Shown piece after piece: positions 22,466 through 31,360 of a stretch of 64,000 bases of DNA. Position 1 is the first letter of the stretch. Each line of letters begins with the position of its first letter. The notes under the pieces were generated by a model that was not told the DNA's origin, ran no database searches, and worked only from the letters and a program-made list of their open reading frames with translations. The DNA comes from Durusdinium trenchii (lineage: Eukaryota > Sar > Dinophyceae > Suessiales > Symbiodiniaceae): the NCBI GenBank assembly GCA_963970005.1, contig CAXAMN010018546.1:1-64000 (forward strand). Reading direction: 5' to 3'. The position numbers and the translations under genes are program-made.

Positions 22466-23254
22466 GAAAAAATAACTTCACATGGTCACTAGGCATGCTG
22501 GAGGCAAACGAAGCACTGAAGCAAACATACTCTCAGGAAGTGTCAACAGAGATCGTTGCCAGACAGCAACGAGAACGTTTCGTGTGAGTGCAACAATGGT
22601 TCGGAAAATTGTTTTCTCCCATCAAACTTTCATGTAATTCAAGCTTACTTGGCGGTGCTGTGAGAGAATGAAGCCTGTAAAAAATCACCTCTTCACGTGG
22701 TGCATTGACCTTGGATAAGAGCTCTGATGTGAAAGATTGCAAAATGGTGCAACGTTCGCGCAGTGAATGGAAAATACTGTGTGCGAAGCTTGCGTACGCA
22801 AATCAACACAATACCGAAAGATGTTGATGTTAAAACTCCACCACCTGGCCATGACTTCCACGGTATTGTTGGTTTGCAAGCGGAACATCCCAACGAAGCG
22901 AAGCGAAGTTTGAAAAGAGTTCATGACACTCCACCACTTTGCCATGACTTCCACGGTGTTGATTTGTAAGCACAGCTTTGAAAGAGTAGCTCATGAAGAT
23001 GGCATGCATTGTGGCAAAAACAAGTCACTTTCATTAAGACTTTTGGAAAAGGTTGTTCTCAGCCTTTCATGTTTGTCCCCGTTGCTGACAGGTGAATACT
23101 TCATGCGCTTCAATGGCGCCACATGCATGTGATGATTCGTTGGTTTGTTTGTTTGATGGACATCCGCATGCAGGGAGTACATCTCGCATGCAGAGCATTG
23201 CTGCCCAAGTGTGTTGGTGTGTTTGTTCAGGCTCCCATTTTCTAGTGCCCGGCC

Positions 23255-23905
23255 ATGCCGATCATCTACGAGAGGGTTGATGTTCCTCACAGCTTCAAGA
23301 TGGGCGATCCTCTTCCAAAAGCAAGAAAATGGCACGCGGTTTGGGAAGGCCAGAACAAGAAGGTGGAAGAGCGGTCCAACATCTTTTTCCATTGCTCCGC
23401 CATCTCCAGTGAAAGCACCCACAAGTTCTCCTTCTTTGAGGCAAATGAACATGAAGATCTTCTGCGATGGAGGTATTTTGGGAAGAAGCAACAGTTCATG
23501 GACAAGCTGATTCGCCCCATTCGGGGGGACTTGATTGTCAAGCTGCATGTGATTCCTTCGGATGACGGCCTCAGGCAGCTGGTTTGCTTCAATGCAGCCT
23601 TCAGTGGAGACAACATGTACCGAGCCATTTGCTACTTCACGGCAGACCGAGTCACCGTTGCCTCAATGCTGGACGACTTTCGCCCTCATGCTGTGCGGCT
23701 GAACCTCGTCACGTGGAACCAAAAGATTGTGGCGGTTCAAGTCGGCCTCAAGCAGCTATTGTGGAAGCCGGAAGGGATGCGCCCGCATGTGCCTCAGTGG
23801 CTTGAAGACATCGAGCCGTTGGAGTCAGACTCCAGCGGAATCGACATGCTCACAGACAGTGAGGAGAGCTCTGAGTCGACCACGCTGATTTTGGGGCAGC
23901 AGTGA
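23255..23905 (+). CDS. Conserved-looking protein of unknown function, 216 residues
   Basis: The ATG at 23255 (MPIIYERVDVPHSFKMGDPL) opens one uninterrupted frame to TGA 23905. It has aromatic-rich globular sequence (KWHAVWEGQNKKVEERSNIF, VCFNAAFSGDNMYRAICYFT) and an acidic serine-rich tail (DSSGIDMLTDSEESSE). No catalytic motif is seen. The complete frame, ATG start and balanced composition make it one of the better single-exon candidates here. It belongs to the co-oriented 11-26 kb series. The tail phrase GACATCGAGCCGTTGGAGTC resembles 13270-13290. Confidence 0.6.
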   Translation: MPIIYERVDVPHSFKMGDPLPKARKWHAVWEGQNKKVEERSNIFFHCSAISSESTHKFSFFEANEHEDLLRWRYFGKKQQFMDKLIRPIRGDLIVKLHVIPSDDGLRQLVCFNAAFSGDNMYRAICYFTADRVTVASMLDDFRPHAVRLNLVTWNQKIVAVQVGLKQLLWKPEGMRPHVPQWLEDIEPLESDSSGIDMLTDSEESSESTTLILGQQ

Positions 23906-23928
23906 GACATCCAATCCATGGAGCCGAG

Positions 23929-23997
23929 AGAGATCCAGGGCTTCACGATGCTATCGTGAATGGTTTGCCGTGGCGTATGATAACCAAAGCAGTTGCC
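23929..23997 (+). repeat. 68-bp duplicate of part of the 11.0-kb gene
   Basis: Nearly identical (one mismatch seen) to 11518-11585, encoding the same ERDPGLHDAIVNGLPWRMI block. It sits 24 bp after the stop of the 23.3-kb gene, so this is a displaced fragment, not a second gene. Confidence 0.9.
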
Positions 23998-24033
23998 ATG
24001 AGCCGAAAATGGTCCACCCTCCTGTCCTCTTAT

Positions 24034-24775
24034 TCAAAGCAGTCTATTTATCGAAATGTGCACCTTTCGGTAATCAAGATCATGAGGGCTCAATGGTAAT
24101 AAGAAGTTTTGGCCTGAACCCCCATCGGTTGCTTCAATTTTGAAAGGGGTGGCCTGACGAGCTTGCAGCAGAAAACAAAACGCTTGCAAGTCTTGCTTGC
24201 TGGGCGCAATTGGATTGACATGTTCCAGCTATAGGCTTGCGTTTACCATGATTTGCCATGAGATGAGTATCGCTTGTCTTAACTTGGGCAGCTTGTTGAC
24301 TTAACATGTCTCCTTGTTTGCGTCGCTTGAGCGTCTCTCAGTGCAGTCTCCAGCTTTGCGTGCCCAACATGGAACAAATCGTGGCGCAGGTGGCTGCGCT
24401 GACCAGAATGCTTGAGACCGTGACAGGTGAAGCGCAGAAGGCGGCCATTTGTGATGCCCATTGTGCCTCCATCAAGACCCAGTTGCAAAACTTGACCGTG
24501 TCAGCTGGTGACGTCGAGCAATTCTCAACAGCCATGGTCGAGTCTGGTTGCTTGGAGTATGTGGTGTTTTTTTCCGATGGTTTTGTGAACACTGGGTTTC
24601 TCACCATAGACAGCTTTCAGTCAGTATTTTTTCGAAATGTCGACTATTCGAGCACCTTTCGATAAGCAAGATCATGAGGGCTCAATGGTAATGAGAAGTG
24701 TTGGCCTGACCCGCCTGACCCCCATCGATTACTTCAATTTGAAAGGGGTGGCCTGACGAGCTTCCTTTGGGCAAC
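24034..24775. repeat. Direct repeats of about 140 bp flanking a short exon
   Basis: 24034-24172 and 24630-24775 share AAGATCATGAGGGCTCAATG, GTTGGCCTGA and GAAAGGGGTGGCCTGACGAG. They flank the short coding segment at 24369-24560, as if duplicated introns surround one exon. Confidence 0.85.
24369..24560 (+). CDS. Short helical exon
   Basis: ATG 24369 reads MEQIVAQVAALTRMLETVTG and continues with KAAICDAHCASIKTQLQNLT and VEQFSTAMVESGCLEY, an amphipathic-helix-like composition. The frame stays open to 24665 but becomes non-coding in character near a possible donor (GTATGTGG or GTGGTG, about 24558). It probably joins the frame starting near 24890. Unrecognised. Confidence 0.45.
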
Positions 24776-24889
24776 AGAAAACCAGGTTTGAGGCCACCGC
24801 TTCCCATGCTGGAACTGTTTTGGAAACAGCGGTTGTTATAGCGCTGTTCAAGCCTTCCTCTTGCCAAGTGAGGCTTGAACGATGCGCAG

Positions 24890-25456
24890 ATTGGTGAGTT
24901 GATTGAAGCTGCATCGGACAGGTTGGCATCTTCCAGCATCTCGCCGCCAACTGCACGGAAGAGCCTTCAGAAATTGGTTGACATTTGCCCTTTCTTGCTA
25001 CCTGCTGAGCTGCAGACCCTCAAGTCCAAGGAACACCTACACCAGAAACTTATGGTGATGGCACGGAGGGCAGTGCTCATTGGGTTGACAAACCCCACTG
25101 AGCCGACGACTGGTGGAATGGTCAAAACTTTGGAGCTGCTAGGTTCGCATGCCTTTCCAACTGGAAAGGCTTACGTGGACGCTGTCACTGAGCTCAAAAG
25201 CTACATTCGATCGGAAAGAGTGAAACTTCCGGCCGCGGCAGTGCATTTGACAGAGTTTCCTGCTAGTGCATCTGGTTTACCCCCGGAGCTGTATACTCGC
25301 GCGTATGGCACTGATGAAGAACCATGCGGAGAAGAAGGCCCAATGGCTCATGGCATTTCTGGACCGGTCAGGAGGAGTTCTAGGTTGGTGCAAGGTGCAA
25401 GTTCTTCGTCCATGGGATCTGGCAGCTGCGCTGATTCACCTGGCAATAGTTTTTAG
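24890..25456 (+). CDS. Exon of a multi-exon protein, unknown function
   Basis: Open frame with no usable ATG at its 5' end. A splice acceptor GATGCGCAG at about 24888 makes an exon start likely. The product has IGELIEAASDRLASSSISPP, CPFLLPAELQTLKSKEHLHQ, GLTNPTEPTTGGMVKTLELL and ASGLPPELYTRAYG, then a Ser/Gly-rich tail to TAG 25456. I recall similar segments upstream of MBD-bearing proteins in dinoflagellate models. That is remembered resemblance only. Confidence 0.5.
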   Translation: MGELIEAASDRLASSSISPPTARKSLQKLVDICPFLLPAELQTLKSKEHLHQKLMVMARRAVLIGLTNPTEPTTGGMVKTLELLGSHAFPTGKAYVDAVTELKSYIRSERVKLPAAAVHLTEFPASASGLPPELYTRAYGTDEEPCGEEGPMAHGISGPVRRSSRLVQGASSSSMGSGSCADSPGNSF

Positions 25457-25539
25457 GGATTCTGACCAAGTTTATAAACAACACATTTGCTTCGCTGGCA
25501 AATTGTTGTTTCTGTTTTCATGTTGTTTGGGACACTTGC

Positions 25540-26195
25540 ATGGGCAAGCAAGGTATGCAGCTTGACCTGGCCCCTACCAGCGCAAACACATGCATGGGCA
25601 CAAACTCTTCAATGCCTGCCATGGCTGCCAACATGGGCCAGTTCATGATGCATTTCCAAACCATGGCGCAGATGTTTCACATGTTCGGCGGTGGTGGGTC
25701 GCATGGTCACCATCAAGAGTCTCAGCCTGCTCACAGGCCTCAACGAGCAAGGACACAGTTGGCTTTGACAAATGCTGAGGAGCAACCGGAAGCCGCAGAC
25801 CAAGAGCTGCAGGAAACTCCTCAGGAAGATGAGAATCGGATGCAGCCACTCAAGCCTGCTCAACAGGCAGACATGATGCTCAACGCGTGGAGCAACAGAT
25901 CAAAGCAGCGTCAGACTCAGAAAGAAGCTGTGGAAGAAGAAGAAGAACAAAAAGGAGCCGTTGAAGAAGGTGAAGACGCAAAGGTTTTGAAGAAACCTGC
26001 CATGAAAAGGCCTGCAGCCTCCCCTGCTTCATGCCCCAGAAGAAGCCTTCTACCAGTGCCAGTTCTACCAGCCTATGGAGAGTGGAAACTCGTACGAGGG
26101 GCGATGGAAAGCAGAAGGACAAGTACTACTTTGCACCGGATGGCAAGAGGTTCAGGATCCTGTCAGAAGCAAGGGCCTATGGCTATGATGGCTGA
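25540..26195 (+). CDS. Protein with C-terminal methyl-CpG-binding-like domain (one frameshift)
   Basis: The frame from ATG 25540 has a Met/Gln-rich start (MGKQGMQLDLAPTSANTCMG), an acidic linker (EAVEEEEEQKGAVEEGED) and KKPAMKRPAAS. Near 26035 the coding sense moves to the +1 frame: KKPSTSASSTSLWRVETRTR, then GDGKQKDKYYFAPDGKRFRI and LSEARAYGYDG, ending TGA 26193-26195. WRVETRTR...KYYFAPDGKRFRILSEARAYG matches the MBD pattern (W-x-R-x(n)-YYxSPxGKxFRSxxEvxxY). A one-base indel would separate the two halves. MBD domains bind methylated CpG or related DNA. The small domain here may only bind DNA. It could be assembly error rather than decay, because the adjacent sequence is gapped at 26364. Confidence 0.6.
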
Positions 26196-26363
26196 ACCAA
26201 TGGATGCCTCCCGCACGCCGTGCAAATCTTTGCTGTGGCATGCCGGGTTTTGAGTGACACCGGACACCTGCTGTGTCAAAAAGTGATTCCAGCAATTGCG
26301 TGAACCTGTCATGACACTTTGTATGAATATGATCTTGCATCTTGCTGTATTGTGCTGTGGTCG

Positions 26364-26373
26364 NNNNNNNNNN
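26364..26373. other. Assembly gap (10 N)
   Basis: Ten unresolved bases. Ten Ns usually stand for an unknown length. Confidence 1.
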
Positions 26374-26689
26374 TTACTTAGGAAGCCATGGAAGCTGAGG
26401 AAGCTGAAAGCTTGGGGCTTCTCTTGAGCTGAAGATCTGAGGCTGCAAAGCAAAAGGATTGCTGAGAACAATTACAAAGAACCTGAGAAAGGACGCTGAA
26501 TACAATCTATGAAAGGAAAATGAATACTACAGTCAACTACAAAAGATCCCTCACCAGGAATCCAGATTTGTTTTGGTGATAGTTCATAAAAAAAGGACCT
26601 CCTGTTTGTTTGAGGGGGGGGGGGCCGTTTACTAATCAGGCGCCAACATTATAGACATTCACTGCGCGCGCTGCAAACTTCCAACAGTG

Positions 26690-27045
26690 ACATCGACAAA
26701 GAGCCCTTGCGAGCGCGGCCCCGCAAGCATGCCAACATTGACAGTTTGCACTCAAGAAGCCTGCCAGAAAAACACTTTTGCTGTTCAACAAGGACTTCCT
26801 GCTTGCGCGCGCGGCCCTGCAAGCGTCCCAGCACTAATTGACAGTTTGCACTCAAGAAGCCCGCCAGAAGAACACTTTTGCTGTCCAACAAGGACTTCCT
26901 GCTTGCGAGCGCAGCCCTGCAAGCGTGCCAGCATTGACAGATTTGCATTCAAGAAACCCACCAGAAGAACACTTTCGCTGTTCAACAAGGACTTCCTGCT
27001 GGCGAGCGCAGCCCTGCAAGCGTGCCAGCATTGACATTCAATTTG
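26690..27045. repeat. About 98-bp tandem repeat, 3.5 copies
   Basis: GACAGTTTGCACTCAAGAAG, AACACTTTTGCTGT and GCGCAGCCCTGCAAGCGTGC recur at about 96-100 bp spacing. The remaining 26374-26690 has nothing recognisable apart from a run of G at about 26616. Confidence 0.9.
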
Positions 27046-27179
27046 GGCAATCTTGCAAGCGCAGCGTTGCAAAAGTGGCAGCGTTGATGTTCAAGGATTC
27101 CATGGTGCCTGTCAAGCAGGCAAAGACTAACTCACACGCTTTCACGGATGCCATATCTGAAGCGCTCTAAGTGCACTTG

Positions 27180-27305
27180 CTATGTAGGCTATGTGTACTT
27201 GCTATGTGTTGCGGTAAGTAGCACATATGTGACTTAGTAACTACAAGCTAACTAGAAAATAACTGCTTAATAAGTGGTTTAACAAGGCTAAATAATTATT
27301 AACCA
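27180..27305. repeat. TAAGTA-rich island next to inverted-repeat end
   Basis: Contains TGACTTAGTAACTACAAGC and repeated TAA/TTA words. It ends 5 bp before the left terminal repeat at 27310, mirroring the arrangement at 9918-10150. Confidence 0.65.
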
Positions 27306-27309
27306 CTAC

Positions 27310-27560
27310 GGGCCGCCAAGATTCCACCAACAGCACGCGCGCAAGAAACATGTGAAAACTCTAGTTACAATGGAGGGACGATTCGAGCATGATCCGAACA
27401 CGACGCGAGACCGTCCGGAAACCGTCGTTCCGCAGAGCTTGACTTGCAAGGTTCGGAGCCATCCTTTATTGAAAAACACAACATTTCGTGCTTCCGCTAT
27501 CTCTCAAACGCGCACTTTGTACGAGACTTCCTTCCAAAATGCATGTTGAACACCTGCAAA
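27310..27560. mobile_element. Small terminal-inverted-repeat element, left end (second copy)
   Basis: Starts with GGGCCGCCAAGATTCCA, the inverse of 9902-9918. 27335-27560 is nearly identical to 9490-9705. The right end is missing; the sequence passes into the minisatellite at 27561. Confidence 0.75.
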
Positions 27561-27860
27561 GCCAGAGCTAGAGCCAACTAAAGCTAGAGCTGACTGGAGT
27601 TAGAGCTGATTGGAGTCAGAGCTATCTAAGGCTAGAGCTGACTGGAGCTAAAGTGGAGCTAGAGAGCTGACTGAAACTACAGCTAACTAAGGCTAGAGCT
27701 GACTGGAATTAGAGCCAACTAAAGCTAGAGCTGACTGAAACTGGAGCTAACTAGAGCTAGAGAGCTGAGTGAATCTACAGCCAACTAAAGCTAGAGCTGA
27801 CTGGAGTTAGAGCTAACTAAAGCTAGAGCTGACTGAAACTAGAGCTAACTAGAGCTAAAG
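27561..27860. repeat. AGCT-rich minisatellite
   Basis: Irregular units of about 30-33 bp built from AAAGCTAGAGCTGACTGGA and TAGAGCTAACTA words, at least nine copies. Confidence 0.9.
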
Positions 27861-30095
27861 CTGTTGAAAGGCCGTAACACGAAAGTTTTGCACCCTAAAC
27901 ATCCTTTCAATATATACAATGTATAAGACCTCCATTGCGCAACACCGCATTGCATTGCATTGGAATGTTCTTTTGGAACTCTACTCAACATGTTTTCTAC
28001 GGAAAGTCGCAAACACAGCAAGTACGTCACTGGACGTTCCCTTGATATCAGAGGGCCGCAAAAGCCTTTTTCCATTGGCGTTGGACTGTTGAAGCAACGC
28101 AAACAACCCCCTGCATCTGTACCATAATGTAGCTTGAACACAAAATTGGGATCAAACTATATTGTACATACACTGTATATATCTCGATTCCTCACACGCT
28201 ATCTTACTGTGTAAAACTACTTTTGCACTAGTTTGGTCAACAACCCAATTCATGGGATCGCCTTGCTTGGTGCGTTGAGTCCATTTCTTGACAAACCCTG
28301 ATGGGCACTTAAGGTATCATTAAACACTGGCGTTCTCTTCTACGGAATCATTCAAATTCACTGAAGGGCAAAATTTCACTGCCCTTTTTGCCTCACACCT
28401 ATCTAGGCCTTTGCCATCCCTTAAGGGATCACGTGTCTTCAAGAATTATAAAGCTACCAAACTACGAAAATGCTTTTCTGGCAGGGGCCTCGAAGGATTA
28501 CTATAATTTTGGCGCGTTTTGCAAATCGCCTGTCATGCGGACCAAGTGGCCAAGGTTGGGTCCCGGTCTAAGGTTGGCAAAGGACCTGCAAAGACTCGAG
28601 GCAGGGAAACACGAAGGCAGAGAATCACCAGCAATATATGAATGCCGCAGCATCTAAATGCAACAGGGCCGTGTAACAGCTGTGGTTTGCAAAAACTGCC
28701 TGCGCCAAAACTGGCTGGCACCAAAACAGTGCTGCGCAAATGCGGTCAAGTGTCGCATGCACATGTGGTGTAGTGTGGCGCGCATGGAGTTTTGTCAACA
28801 CGGTATGTAAGAGTTGTCTGGCGCCAAAACAGTGCTGCGCAAATGCGGTCGAATATCACATGCACGCTACGCATTAAGAGTTGCCTGGGTCGTGAGGAGA
28901 GGTTGCTACAGCATGTGGTGTGGTGAGGTTTGTCAACACGGCTTTACGTAGAGGCTGTGTTGCGTCAACACTCATTTGTTTAAAGCAATATGGTGTGTGA
29001 ACGCTGGTTTGCGTAGAAGTTGCGACCTGTAAGCGTGGCATGTGTTTGAACCGTCGTCCCAGAGCGGCACGCGCATGCATTGCGTAGGAGTCGCATTGCG
29101 CAACCTCATTGTAAGAGCATTGAAAGGGGGGAGGGGGGACATAGAATTGGTATATCAATCTTTGGTCCCAAGCAGGCTGTTGAAGCTACCCCTGTGCTTC
29201 GCAAAGCAAGCTCAAGGTATCCCTTACCAGGCTGCCTTTTGTGACAAATCTTGATGACCAGCAATCCGACGTGACTGTGGCTAGGGCATAACGTGATGCC
29301 CAGCTGCAATGGCTGCAATCTTAGGTCTCGACCACTTGCCCGCCGACTTTTCTGAGCAAAAACCTCCTCTAGCGCGCATGTGGCATTAGACGGCGAACTC
29401 GAACGTACCAGCTGCAGTGTCAAGAGTTACTGTACTACCTCCCGATTGTTAGTTGCACAAACAGTTCACTTAGCAAAACAAACAGTGCACATGTATCCTC
29501 GGGGGCATGGATACTCATTGCTTTCTCCTCGTCCTTGAAACGGAATGGCCTGGAAACCAAATAGCAATTGGCAATGGGTCGCGAAAAAAAGAACTGGCAG
29601 TGTCAAAAAGTCTGAACTCTGTTGTTGCTTGAAACTCTGAGAACGTGCGTGATGTGCGCATTTTTGCAAATCACCCAGAATCCATGCAACTGTCAACTTC
29701 AAACCCAACAATCTCACCTGAAACTTTTCAGGCTGCTTGGACAAGATGAATTAGCCACTGGCACGCCTCATGTCATGCAAGTAGGCACGCTTCATGTCAC
29801 GCAAGTTAAAAACCAGCTGTAAGTAAATCGTAGTCATATCTGTCTGGCGAAAGCATTGCAACGCGACAGTATTGCGCGCCCTACGTGCAGGTCAGTCTAG
29901 CCGAAGTCGAGTCTAGCCCACAGGTGGAAAGTGTTCAGAACGTTGCAGCACATGGTTTTTCCTTGCCGCGAACAAGGACACTCCACGCACACTTTAACTG
30001 TAGCTGCCCTTGTCATCGTGGCGCGGAAGAGCAACTCAAAGCAAGTCCCCAATGAAGGACAGAAGGTCGAAGTTGCAAGCTGTGTTTTCCGATTC
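27861..30095. other. No supported gene; one local duplication
   Basis: Short frames only. 28717-28749 and 28820-28852 both hold GCGCCAAAACAGTGCTGCG-like words followed by similar GTTTGTCAACACGG phrases, a duplication of about 100 bp. TGTACATACACTGTATATAT near 28163 resembles 38160. Confidence 0.6.
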
Positions 30096-30104
30096 GCGCG
30101 TCTG

Positions 30105-30260
30105 CGTGTGTGTGTGTGTGCCCCTTGTAGTCACAGGGATTCTTTTGAATTGTTTTCGTTTACTTCAGCAGGGGGCATGGCAGCTGTTTCCCTAGCCATG
30201 CCAGCGAAGCTATGGGGTTCAGCCGGAAGGGAATGTGGAGCACATTCCTGTAACCTTTGG
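30105..30260 (+). ncRNA. Structured RNA element, copy D (isolated, partly degenerate)
   Basis: After CCCCTTGTAGTCACAGGG (small hairpin) the conserved TCAGCAGGGGG appears, then helix a GGCATGGC (30174-30181) pairs with GCCATGCC (30195-30202). Helix b is weaker (GCTG 30183-30186 with CAGC 30220-30223, CCC with GGG). Linker AGCGAAGC is conserved. Helix c is GGAATGTG / CACATTCC with a GAG loop. The closing 3' strand CCTGCT is replaced by TGTAACC. Its upstream phrase is shared with 47558-47585. Confidence 0.6.
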
Positions 30261-30299
30261 TAAAGTGCTAATGCACCTGCAGATGTGAGCAGCCGTCGT

Positions 30300-30383
30300 C
30301 GTAGTAGCCATCGTCGTCGTAGTGACTAGTAGTAGTAGTGATAGTATTGGTAATAAAAACAATAACAATAATAGTAAGAGTAG

Positions 30384-30423
<40 letters not shown>

Positions 30424-30520
30424 GTAGTAGTAGGTGGTCGTAGTAGCAACCAATGGTAATAGTAGGTGACTAGTAGTAGTGGTGGTGGTGGTGGTGGTGG
30501 TAGTAGTAGTAGTAGTAGGT
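30300..30520. repeat. (GTA)n / (GTG)n microsatellite
   Basis: Runs of GTAGTAGTAG with interruptions, then GGTGGTGGTG. Open frames across it are artefacts of the three-base period. Confidence 0.98.
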
Positions 30521-31360
30521 GAACCAAGGTGCCTTCAGGTTGCGAGGCCGCCATTGCAGCTGCCACGCAAGCAGGCATGTACAGCAACCAATGGTCCTTG
30601 TAGTGAGGGTCCGATATGTACTGTTTGGTCCTTAGTTCTTCTATTTTCTTCCAACAGTACCAGCATCAAACATGAACCAAACAATAAACGACCAATGAGC
30701 TTGTACGTAATAATGACAATTATTTGGGAACATTTGGGGCCACGCTAAATCACCTGACATGGTGTTTGTAAGTAAGTCTCCGCAAAATGACATTGTCTGG
30801 GTGATCTGAAGCCAACTGCCGCCTGCGCCAAAATTGGCTGTCCACAACATCAAGGTTGTGGCCTGCGCCGCTTGCGTTTAGGATAAGAGTTAACGTGGTG
30901 AGGTCACCGATTGTTCTATGAGTGTTCGGGCCCGAACCCAAAAGAATGGATTGAATTCTTATTGAGGATAGGTCAGCCAACCAGTAAACTTGAATCATAA
31001 ACACAACAAACGGCCTTCATTGCAAAGATCACTGGCGCGCTGAAAGGAAAACACATGGGGGGCACCAGGCCCCCCCCGTGCCCTTGAGGAATGCTCCGCG
31101 CATCCCAACTTGCAACCATGATTTCCTGGATGCTGAGAGCTTTTCGGTCATAGTCATAGTTTTTTAGTCATCCGTCTAAGTTGCTGTCGGACTTCCGGCG
31201 TAGTATCAAAAAAGGAAACCCCGGCATGAGTGGTAGATGTCAAGACCAACTGATTTAATGGTTCTTGCGCCATCAGAAGCCTGAAGACGGGCAATAAGAC
31301 CTCACCATCTGCAAGGCCTGAAGGTGTGGGCCGCACCTACTTCCTAATCATTGTTTGCAG
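30521..31360. other. No supported gene
   Basis: Spacer with a GC palindrome GGGGGGCACCAGGCCCCCCC near 31059. On the - strand, 31154-31336 is open (MRPTPSGLADGEVLLPVFRL) and might be a 3' exon of the gene ending at 31361, but I cannot support it. Confidence 0.45.

Noticed and set aside
30219..30587. Tyr/Leu-rich and Val-rich proteins
   Set aside because: Direct translation of the GTA/GTG microsatellite.
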